Positions 50,388-58,205 of a DNA stretch of 64,000 nucleotides are shown one piece after another (position 1 is the stretch's first letter; the number at the start of each line of letters is the position of its first letter). The stretch covers positions 62,001 to 126,000 of the forward strand of contig CAYWLR010000008.1 in the NCBI GenBank assembly GCA_964459465.1, read 5' to 3'. A program made the translations under genes and the position numbers. This DNA comes from CALAMC01 sp964459465 (GTDB lineage Bacteria; Zixibacteria; MSB-5A5; GN15; PGXB01). The notes beneath the pieces were generated by a model. That model saw only the letters and a list, made by a program, of their open reading frames with translations. It was not told the origin of the DNA and ran no database searches.

Positions 50388-52319
50388 ATGCGTGTATCAC
50401 ATAGCATGGTTCCGGATATGGTTTCCTTCAACCTGAACCGGTCGTTAACCCGCTACATGGAATTGCAGTCAATGATGTCCAGCGGGAGGCGAATCAATGT
50501 CCCGTCCGACGACCCGACGGGCACCCAGAAGGACATGCAGTATCGTACGGTTCTGGCACAAATCACGCAATATCAAAGCAATATATCGTACGGAAACAGC
50601 ATGCAGACATATTATGAATCGAGTCTGCGCGAAATCGAACAATTGATATCTGATGCCAACGTCTTGGCGGTGGGCCTGGCCAACGGGGATTATGACGCCA
50701 ATGCCCGGCAGGCGGGGGCCGACGATATACACGGCATATTCGAAGCGATTCTGACCCAGGTCAATTCGCAAGTGCAGGGCAAGTATATATATTCGGGGTT
50801 CCGGACCCAGACCAGGGCCTTTGAACTGGGCGCCAACGGCGTCGAATATATGGGCGATCTGGGCGTTATTCGTACGGAAATCGAGCCCGGCTCCAAGGTG
50901 CAAGTCAACATGATCGGTTCTCAAGTTTTCATGAACCGATTGTCGGTTCTGGGTGAGAAAGCCGACCTCAAATTGGGTATCGGGGCGACAACACTTTTGG
51001 CCGATTTGAATATGGGCGCGGGCGTTGATTTGACGACCGGGCAATTTGTCGTTACCGATGCTAATAAGAATATAAGTGTCACACTTGATATCAGCGGAGC
51101 CGTGACCCTTGACGATGCCATTACCTCGGTCAACAGCCAACTGGTCGCGGGGGGCATCAACAACCTTACTCTCGGGTACAGCCTTGGCGGGTCGCAACTG
51201 GAATGGAAATCGACCCCCGATGGTTTGATAACAGGAAGCACCAAACTGGTTAACCTGAATTCCGGAAATGGCGTGAATCTGTTAAACGGCACGATTTCCA
51301 TAGCGAACGCCGACGAATCGATAAATTTGAACGTTGACCTGTCCGGCGCTGTCACCGTTGACGATGTTATCCAGGCGCTTAATAATGCCTTTGCCGCAAG
51401 TCCTGACCCTCAAGTGCAGGCCATAACCGCCTCCATCAATGCGGCCGGAACGGGCATCGATATTACTGACCCCAACAATCTGGGACTGACCATATCTGAT
51501 ACGGCCCCGGGCAGCACTACTGCCGAAGACCTCGGCATAGCCGGAGAGATTGGCTTTGTGCTCAACGGAGCCGACTTAAATCCGCGCACCGAATTTTCGG
51601 TGGCCGAATCCGCGGCGGGGCAGACTACGGCCGGAGACCTGGGAATTTCCGGGGTGTTTTATGGAAGCATGGAAGGTCAAGACCTTAATCCGCGGTTAAC
51701 GACCGATACGCCATTGTCGCTGTTGAACAAAGGCCATGGACTGGAACTGGGGCAACTTCGCATTTCTCTGGGGCGGACTTCGAGAATTGTCGATATGGGC
51801 AACTCCAGCTATGCGACGGTGGGTGATTTGATAAATGCCTTCAATAACTGCGGTCTGCGTATTGAAGCCTCCATCAACGCCGCCCAGACGGGAATACAGA
51901 TCATCCCGACGGTGAGCAATGCGTCATTAATAATCGATGAAATTGCCGGTGGCAGCACCGCCCACGATATGGGGATATTCGGGTCACCGGATATTTTCGG
52001 TTCGCTGATGTTACTCGAACAGGCCATGCGTAACGACGACCAGGTCGTGGTCGGTCAATTAATCGGAAATTTCGAGGAATGCATTCGGGATCTGCTGACT
52101 CACGAAGCACAAGTTGGAACACGGGTGGTTCGCATGGAATCGACCCAGGCGCGTCTTTCCGATATGAGTTACACTTATAGATCCCTTTTGAGTGAGGTTG
52201 AGGACGCCGATTTGACCCAACTGGTTACGGATTTGGCGATGCAGCAGACCAGTTACCAGGCCGCTTTAATCGCGGCTTCGAAGATAATACAACCGACGTT
52301 ATTGGATTTTCTGACATAG
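50388..52319 (+). CDS. flgL: Flagellar hook-associated protein FlgL, expanded
   Basis: 643 aa, about twice the usual 300-400. The flagellin-like N-terminus (MVSFNLNRSLTRYMELQSMMSSGRRINVPSDDP) and C-terminus (DADLTQLVTDLAMQQTSYQAALIAASKI) are normal. The inserted middle holds three hook-IN type repeats: LNMGAGVDLTTGQFVV near 207, LNSGNGVNLLNGTISIANADES near 290 and LNKGHGLELGQLRISL near 447. There is also a duplicated ADLNPR/QDLNPR segment. It is the filament-junction protein HAP3. Confidence 0.9.
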   Translation: MRVSHSMVPDMVSFNLNRSLTRYMELQSMMSSGRRINVPSDDPTGTQKDMQYRTVLAQITQYQSNISYGNSMQTYYESSLREIEQLISDANVLAVGLANGDYDANARQAGADDIHGIFEAILTQVNSQVQGKYIYSGFRTQTRAFELGANGVEYMGDLGVIRTEIEPGSKVQVNMIGSQVFMNRLSVLGEKADLKLGIGATTLLADLNMGAGVDLTTGQFVVTDANKNISVTLDISGAVTLDDAITSVNSQLVAGGINNLTLGYSLGGSQLEWKSTPDGLITGSTKLVNLNSGNGVNLLNGTISIANADESINLNVDLSGAVTVDDVIQALNNAFAASPDPQVQAITASINAAGTGIDITDPNNLGLTISDTAPGSTTAEDLGIAGEIGFVLNGADLNPRTEFSVAESAAGQTTAGDLGISGVFYGSMEGQDLNPRLTTDTPLSLLNKGHGLELGQLRISLGRTSRIVDMGNSSYATVGDLINAFNNCGLRIEASINAAQTGIQIIPTVSNASLIIDEIAGGSTAHDMGIFGSPDIFGSLMLLEQAMRNDDQVVVGQLIGNFEECIRDLLTHEAQVGTRVVRMESTQARLSDMSYTYRSLLSEVEDADLTQLVTDLAMQQTSYQAALIAASKIIQPTLLDFLT

Positions 52320-52341
52320 AACCTGTGTAATGGAATGAGTT

Positions 52342-52821
52342 ATGATTTTATCAACGCAAAGATTCGGGGAAGTTTCGATTCCGGACGGCAAGATTATAAC
52401 GATGCCCAAGCCGGTGCTCGGGTTTGAGCACCTCAAGCGGTATTGTATAATCGAACGTGATGACTGCGAACCGTTTTTGTGGTTTCAATCGATTGACGAT
52501 CCCGGGGTGGCGTTCATGATTGTCAACCCGATCGTCTTTTGTTCGGATTATCGAATCGAGGTCAATCCAAGAGAGCTCGATGAATTGAAAATCGGCGATG
52601 TCAGAGAGGTGGAGACGTATGCCATAGTTACGGTTCCCGCCAACCCTGCGGAAATTTCGATAAATCTTCAGGGACCGCTGATTATCAATACGCGAAACCG
52701 GTTGGCCAAACAGCTGGTGCTGGTTAACTCCAGTTATCGTGTCAGGCATCTGCTGTCGGAGTTTCTGGACACACCGGCGGATTTCAAAGTCGAGGAAACC
52801 GTCGAAGAAGTTACGGTTTAA
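52342..52821 (+). CDS. fliW: Flagellar assembly factor FliW
   Basis: 159 aa. FliW signature: FGEVSIPDGKIITMPKPVLGFEHLKRYCIIE, FLWFQSIDDPGVAFMIVNP and the PLIINTRNRLAKQLVL stretch. FliW binds flagellin and sequesters CsrA; newly made flagellin titrates FliW and frees CsrA to block flagellin translation. It lies between flgL and a TPR glycosyltransferase gene, upstream of fliC. Ribosome site GGAATGAG. Confidence 0.94.
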   Translation: MILSTQRFGEVSIPDGKIITMPKPVLGFEHLKRYCIIERDDCEPFLWFQSIDDPGVAFMIVNPIVFCSDYRIEVNPRELDELKIGDVREVETYAIVTVPANPAEISINLQGPLIINTRNRLAKQLVLVNSSYRVRHLLSEFLDTPADFKVEETVEEVTV

Positions 52822-52827
52822 TCTCCG

Positions 52828-55476
52828 ATGGCAAGCGGCAAAGGCAAAAAAGAATCCGGCCGCTCCCGCAAAAACGTTCCGGCCTCCCCGAAGAAGGAAC
52901 GTTCGTTAACCGGGCGGGCCGGAACCAGGTCAGGCCAACGGGAAGAATCGGTTCTGGACGCGGCGTTATCGCTTTATCGACGCAAGCAGTACAAACGAAT
53001 CGTCGAAGAGTACGCCCAATTCGATTCCTCGCTGATAACGGATATGGACAGTCGACGCCGGTTTTTGGCGCTTCTGGCCTTTTCGCTGGCGACTTCGGGT
53101 AACCTGGCCGATGCCGAAACGGCGGCAATGCGCGGTCTGGAACTCAACGATACCGATAAAGATTTCTATTACGTCCTGGCCTTTATCAATACCGGCTATA
53201 AAAACCATGATCTGGTAATTGAATATTGCCAAAAGTACATCAATAGCCCCGACAACCCGGTCCGCGATGCTAATCTAAGCCGGGGACGGGAAGGTTACCT
53301 GTACAATTATCTGGGGCTGGCCCAAGCCGCCAAGAATGATCCCGAATCGGCCTGCAAATCGTTTATGAAGGCTATCGAGTATGACCCGACTCTGGAACAC
53401 GCCTATTTGAATCTGGCCGGTGTTCTGAATTCGTCGAACCGCACCGAGGAAGCCCTGAAATGGGTCGAAAAGGGTCTGAAGAAATGCCGCCAGGTGCAGG
53501 AATTGCGGATGATGAAAAAAAATCTCGAAAATCGTGTCACTATCAGCGCCTGCATGATCGTCAAGGATGAAGAAGAATTATTGCCGGGTTGTCTGTCTTC
53601 GATTCGCGACTGGGTGGATGAAATAATCATTGTCGATACCGGCTCGACCGACCGCACTGTGGAAATCGCCCGTGAGTATGGTGCCGACGTCTATTTCCAG
53701 GAATGGGCCAATGATTTTTCGGCGCCCCGCAATTTATCTCTGCAAAAAGCCGCCTGTGACTGGATTCTGGTGATCGACGCCGACGAAGAATTTGTCGGTG
53801 CCGATGTCAATAAGCTTCGGACGATTCTTGCCACGACCGATAGTCAACTTATTTCGGTCAATGTGGAAAACATCAATCCGCGAACGGGCGAAACGTCGTC
53901 GGGTTTGATAAGTGTTCGCCTTTTTCGCAACAGTCCCGATTTCCGTTATGAGGGAATTGTCCATAACCAGTTAAAATACCCGGAGGGTTTGGTAGCGTTG
54001 CCGGTTCCGGTGACCATTAAGCATTATGGCTATAATCTGGCGCCGGAAAAAATGCGGCAAAAGTTGATGCGGTCGCGTCGTCTGCTGGAAAAGCAGCTTG
54101 AAGAACGGCCGGATTTCGCCTTTGCCCATTTTAACATGGCCCAGTTGCTAAGAAGTCTCACCGATGACGATGAACCGAATATTAACGACAAGGTGATTTA
54201 TCATGCCGAGCGGGTTATTGAGCTGACCGATAAAAGCCTGGGCATTCATCTTCAAGCGCATCATCAGGCGGCCTTTGCGGCCCTCAAGAAAAAGGACCTC
54301 GATACGGCGGAAAAATTCCTGACTAAGGCGCTCAAAATAAAGCCCGACTATCTTGACGCCATTTTTACTTACGGCCAGGTTTATATCGCCCGCAAGAATT
54401 ATGATAAAGCGCAACGTTATATGCAAAAATATCTGGATTTGCAGCACAGGTACGGTCAGCAGATTAAGACCGAAAATATGATTCAGATGTATATTCGTGC
54501 CCGGCATATTGCCTACTACTATCTGGGATTGATACAATATGAACTGGGAAATAAAGAGAAGGCCGCAGAATATTTTGCGAATACACTGGCCGAGCAGGAG
54601 CCATATCGGGATACCTATATCCGTCTGGCGGGAATTTACCTGGAATGGAAAGAACCGTTACGCGCTCTGCCGTGCATCGAAAAGGAACTGGTTAATAATC
54701 CTGATTCGGATATGGCACATCTGTATAAGGGCGGGGCCTTGATGTATTTGGATCAAATGGATGAGGCGGAAGCGTGTTTTTTGAGGGCTCTGGAATTAAC
54801 CCGGGATCGCACCGATGTTTTCAAAAAGGCCGGGTGTTTTCTGGCGGGCAGGAAAAGATACGACGATGCCATCGCCGCTTTCGGTCGCTGGACCGATGTC
54901 GAACCGAAAAGATTCGAACCCTGGCATTTGAAGGCCACTGCGGCCTATGAAGCGCAAGATTATAATACGGCCATAGAGTCATACCGGCGCTGCCTGGAAC
55001 TTGAGCCCGGAAATCTCGAAATTCTGAATGATCTGGCCAATTGCTATTTTAAATTGGGTGATTTTGTATCCGCCGAAGTCGAATATTCAAAGGCCCTCGA
55101 AACGGGAACAAATCTGGCGATTGCCTATCGCAATCTCGGATTGACGAAAATCAAATTGGGGAAAAATAAGGATGCTCTGGCTTTTTTGACAGAGTATATG
55201 GAAACCGCTCCCGATGATTTTGCCATAGAAAAGGCGGTGGCCGATTTATACATCGGGTCGGGCGATTTTGCCTCGGCTATACAACATCTTGAGAAGGTTT
55301 TACGTAATAATCCGGCCGATATTGACTCCTTGTTCGCTATTTCCGAATGTTACCATAGTATGGGCCATATCCAGTCGGCGCAAATTGGCTATAGTCAAAT
55401 ACTTAAGATAAATCCGGGGCATCGTAAGGCCAAAGAAAGAATGGCCCAATTGGGGGCCTCTTTGAAAACAGTCTGA
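52828..55476 (+). CDS. TPR-glycosyltransferase family 2 protein, possible flagellin glycosyltransferase
   Basis: 882 aa. A basic, Ser-rich N-terminus (1-45) is followed by TPR-like helices (about 50-235) and a GT2 domain (about 238-400): ACMIVKDEEELLPGCLSSI, IIIVDTGSTDRTVEIA (nucleotide-binding Asp) and WILVIDADEEFV as the DxD metal site. Another ten or so TPR units run to the C-terminus. No membrane segment is seen. The place between fliW and fliC, and the TPR-GT architecture of some protein O-glycosyltransferases, suggest flagellin glycosylation; this is inference. Confidence 0.8.
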   Translation: MASGKGKKESGRSRKNVPASPKKERSLTGRAGTRSGQREESVLDAALSLYRRKQYKRIVEEYAQFDSSLITDMDSRRRFLALLAFSLATSGNLADAETAAMRGLELNDTDKDFYYVLAFINTGYKNHDLVIEYCQKYINSPDNPVRDANLSRGREGYLYNYLGLAQAAKNDPESACKSFMKAIEYDPTLEHAYLNLAGVLNSSNRTEEALKWVEKGLKKCRQVQELRMMKKNLENRVTISACMIVKDEEELLPGCLSSIRDWVDEIIIVDTGSTDRTVEIAREYGADVYFQEWANDFSAPRNLSLQKAACDWILVIDADEEFVGADVNKLRTILATTDSQLISVNVENINPRTGETSSGLISVRLFRNSPDFRYEGIVHNQLKYPEGLVALPVPVTIKHYGYNLAPEKMRQKLMRSRRLLEKQLEERPDFAFAHFNMAQLLRSLTDDDEPNINDKVIYHAERVIELTDKSLGIHLQAHHQAAFAALKKKDLDTAEKFLTKALKIKPDYLDAIFTYGQVYIARKNYDKAQRYMQKYLDLQHRYGQQIKTENMIQMYIRARHIAYYYLGLIQYELGNKEKAAEYFANTLAEQEPYRDTYIRLAGIYLEWKEPLRALPCIEKELVNNPDSDMAHLYKGGALMYLDQMDEAEACFLRALELTRDRTDVFKKAGCFLAGRKRYDDAIAAFGRWTDVEPKRFEPWHLKATAAYEAQDYNTAIESYRRCLELEPGNLEILNDLANCYFKLGDFVSAEVEYSKALETGTNLAIAYRNLGLTKIKLGKNKDALAFLTEYMETAPDDFAIEKAVADLYIGSGDFASAIQHLEKVLRNNPADIDSLFAISECYHSMGHIQSAQIGYSQILKINPGHRKAKERMAQLGASLKTV

Positions 55477-55526
55477 TATAGCGTAAAGTCGGGCTCTTAT
55501 CCTATTCAAAAGCGGATATCGGGCTA

Positions 55527-55553
55527 TAAAGTTTTCTATGATATTGCCGATTC
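55527..55553 (+). promoter_or_regulatory. Sigma-28 (FliA) promoter of fliC
   Basis: TAAAGTTT (55527-55534), exactly 11 bases, GCCGATTC (55546-55553). The -35 is perfect and the -10 differs from GCCGATAA only in the last two bases. It gives a 5' leader of about 210 bases before the flagellin ATG. Confidence 0.88.
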
Positions 55554-55619
55554 ATTAAAAAAAGATAAGGACGAAATATATACAAAAAGAAATAATTTTG
55601 AAATTAACGTTATTTCTGT

Positions 55620-55772
55620 CAAAAAAAGGAGAGGAGGCATAACGACAAGAAAAGCTTTCTGTACTTAATAATGGGATCATGAGAAAACATCGGAAGTGAC
55701 ACCCTTGTCCGGTTTTGAGTGAGAAAGGATACTTTAACCACTAGTGGATTAAATTCAAGGAGGAAGTAACGG
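55620..55772 (+). promoter_or_regulatory. fliC 5' leader with repeated GGA motifs (possible CsrA target)
   Basis: The leader carries GGA at about eight sites, including AAAGGAGAGGAGG near 55627 and the Shine-Dalgarno AAGGAGGAAG at 55758-55767. A small perfect palindrome CCACTAGTGG lies at 55738-55747, just before the ribosome site. CsrA binding over the Shine-Dalgarno would fit the csrA/fliW genes nearby. Confidence 0.5.
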
Positions 55773-57950
55773 ATGTCACTTCGCATCAATAACAACATTG
55801 CCGCGATCAATGCGCATCGTAACTTGTTGAATACGACTGATGCCCTGACCAAATCCATGGAAAAATTGTCGTCAGGTTATCGCATCAACCGCGCCGCGGA
55901 CAACCCGGCCGGTCTGGTGATTTCGGAACAATTCCGTGCCCAGATTGCGGGTTTGAATCAAGCCATTAAAAACTCCGAAGGATCAATCAACATGATCCAG
56001 ACGGCTGAAGGCGCTCTGACTGAAATCAACAGCCTGTTGGTTTCGATGAGAGAACTGGCCATTCACGCCGCCAACGAAGGTTTCAATGACGTTGCCCAGC
56101 TCGAAGCTGACCAGGCAGAAATTGATAACGCCATTCTGACGATTGACCGTATCGCGGCCAATACGCAGTTTGGAACCAAGAAATTACTTAACGGCACCAA
56201 CGCCAATACGGCAGTCTTCACCGGTGCCCATGCCGGTTCTTCCGGTGCCAATATTCGGGAAAGCTATCTTTCCGACGGCACGCATTATCTGACCTCGACC
56301 AAGATCAGTGAATCCAGTGCCAGGTTGAACACGACCAACTATGGTATTGCCATCGATACTTCCGTCATTCCGGCCAATCTGACCGATGGTGACCATACCC
56401 TGGACGTTATCACGACGTCCTCCGCGGCGATAAAAAACAATGGCACGGCCGTTACAATCGTTGATGATTGGGGTAACGGTATTACTTTCGGTGCCGCAGT
56501 TGATGCGCCGCAAGTAGTTTCCACGGCCACTTTGAACGGCGCCGCCACGGCGGCCGATGCTGGTACGGTCACGTTTACCCTTTCGTATCAGTATGCCGGT
56601 GGTGACGTTCAGACAGCCACCATCACCCAGGCCGTGACCGATGGTATGACGCAGGCTCAATTGCTTACGGCTCTCAACAGCTCGATCGATACCGCTTTCG
56701 GTTCCGGCGTCATCACGGCGACGGTTCTGGCCGGTGGAACGCTGGCTTTCGTCACCGATAATACCGGCAGTGATTATTCGATAGCGGTCGGCGCCAGCAC
56801 TTATACCGGTGGTGCGGCGGCCTGGTTCGCCTTCGCGGCGCAGGACGATCGTGGTGTGGCCAGCCAGGAACTGGCTCTCGAAGCCATCGTCAACGGCAAC
56901 TACGATAACTCCGCGCAGCAGCAGGCGACTCTGATTCTGACCGGAACGCATACCACGATGGCTTCCTTGATTGCCGAAATCAATGATCAGCTTGATGAAG
57001 CTCTCGGAACCGGTTTTGGTATGGCCGACGGTACAACCCAGAATATTACCGCTTCGGAAGGAACCGATGGTTCTATCGTCTTCACGAGTGCCGACCAGGG
57101 TTCGGCCTACAGCATTCGCGCTCTGGCCAACAATGCCGCTATCGGCGTCATCCAGGATTCGATTGCCTGGACCGGTAGCGATGCCGTGATCAGATTCGAC
57201 GGCTATACCACCCAGCTCAATCGCGTCGATTGGGGTGCCGATCGTGACTGGACTATCGGCAATAAAGCCGTTGGAGAAACCGGTCGCGGAACAATGGGCA
57301 TTACGGTCAGTGGTCTTAGCGCGACCGGCGGCGGTGTTACCATCGGTAACATGATTGTTGACGTCGAAGCCGCGCGTTTTGCGGTCTATCTGGACGGCAG
57401 TTCGGCCCATACGGTTATCGCCGGTGTCGAAACCATCGTCAGCGATACCTCCGGTCTCGAGCGCTTGAAAATAGTGCTTGACCTGGATGCCGACGGTGGT
57501 TCGGAAACGATCAGCAACAACGACAACTCGCTGGTTTTCCAGATCGGCGCCAACGTTGGTCAGACGGCCAAAATCAGTCTGCCCAACATGTCCGCTTCCA
57601 CTCTTGGCCGCTATTTGTCCGACAATATGTATGCCTCGCTGGCCGACATTGACGTGACGACAGCCCAGGGTGCTCAGGATTCGCAGGCCATCATCGATCA
57701 GGCAATCGATGAGGTTACGGTGATTCGTGGAACTCTCGGTAGTTTCCAGAAAAACACTCTGGAATCGAACTTGAGAAACCTGCGTATCGCTTCCCAGAAC
57801 CTGCAGGCTTCTGAGTCCAATATTCGCGATACCGACATGGCTGAAGAAATGTCAAACTTCGTGAAGAATCAAATACTCATGCAGGCCGGCACTGCCATGC
57901 TTGCCCAGGGTAATCAGATTCCTCAAGTTGTTTTGTCTCTCTTCTCCTAA
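55773..57950 (+). CDS. fliC: Flagellin, large form
   Basis: 725 aa. D0/D1 N-terminus (1 to about 140): SLRINNNIAAINAHRNLLNT, SSGYRINRAADNPAGLVISE. C-terminal D1/D0 (about 640-725): GTLGSFQKNTLESNLRNLRI, TDMAEEMSNFVKNQILMQAG, ending QVVLSLFS. The central roughly 500 residues are a Thr/Ala/Gly/Asp-rich exposed domain with two copies of a QxATxTxTxT-like strand pattern. Flagellins are more often 270-500 aa. It has its own sigma-28 promoter and strong terminator, so it is a single-gene unit. Confidence 0.96.
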   Translation: MSLRINNNIAAINAHRNLLNTTDALTKSMEKLSSGYRINRAADNPAGLVISEQFRAQIAGLNQAIKNSEGSINMIQTAEGALTEINSLLVSMRELAIHAANEGFNDVAQLEADQAEIDNAILTIDRIAANTQFGTKKLLNGTNANTAVFTGAHAGSSGANIRESYLSDGTHYLTSTKISESSARLNTTNYGIAIDTSVIPANLTDGDHTLDVITTSSAAIKNNGTAVTIVDDWGNGITFGAAVDAPQVVSTATLNGAATAADAGTVTFTLSYQYAGGDVQTATITQAVTDGMTQAQLLTALNSSIDTAFGSGVITATVLAGGTLAFVTDNTGSDYSIAVGASTYTGGAAAWFAFAAQDDRGVASQELALEAIVNGNYDNSAQQQATLILTGTHTTMASLIAEINDQLDEALGTGFGMADGTTQNITASEGTDGSIVFTSADQGSAYSIRALANNAAIGVIQDSIAWTGSDAVIRFDGYTTQLNRVDWGADRDWTIGNKAVGETGRGTMGITVSGLSATGGGVTIGNMIVDVEAARFAVYLDGSSAHTVIAGVETIVSDTSGLERLKIVLDLDADGGSETISNNDNSLVFQIGANVGQTAKISLPNMSASTLGRYLSDNMYASLADIDVTTAQGAQDSQAIIDQAIDEVTVIRGTLGSFQKNTLESNLRNLRIASQNLQASESNIRDTDMAEEMSNFVKNQILMQAGTAMLAQGNQIPQVVLSLFS

Positions 57951-57973
57951 TCGTGATGGATTTGGCATAAAGC

Positions 57974-58007
57974 GGCCCCGATTTTTAGAAATCGGGGCCT
58001 TTTTTTA
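57974..58007 (+). terminator. Strong intrinsic terminator of fliC
   Basis: GGCCCCGAT, 8-base loop, ATCGGGGCC, followed by eight T. It lies 24 bases after the flagellin stop. Confidence 0.92.
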
Positions 58008-58205
58008 TTGAATTTCGTTTCAAGGGGAAACATACGGCCGGTACAAATTTATATACGGCAGGGCTGAAAAATTCGCGGAAAATGACGATAAAAAAAGAAG
58101 ATAAGGGTTTTCGGGTTTGGGCCCGGAATTACGATATTTATGGCCATGCGTTCTTAAACGAAACGGCCAAATGCTGGAAAGTAATTATTTTGCAAAGGGG
58201 ACAAT

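Noticed and set aside
56184..57410. 408-codon open frame antisense to flagellin
   Set aside because: It lies wholly inside fliC, is rich in Gly/Arg/Asp as expected from the complement of its codon use, and has no start signals.
58021..58205. A sigma-54 or sigma-28 promoter before fliD
   Set aside because: TGGAAAG...TTTTGC near 58175 has the wrong -24/-12 spacing, and no GCCGATAA-like element is present.
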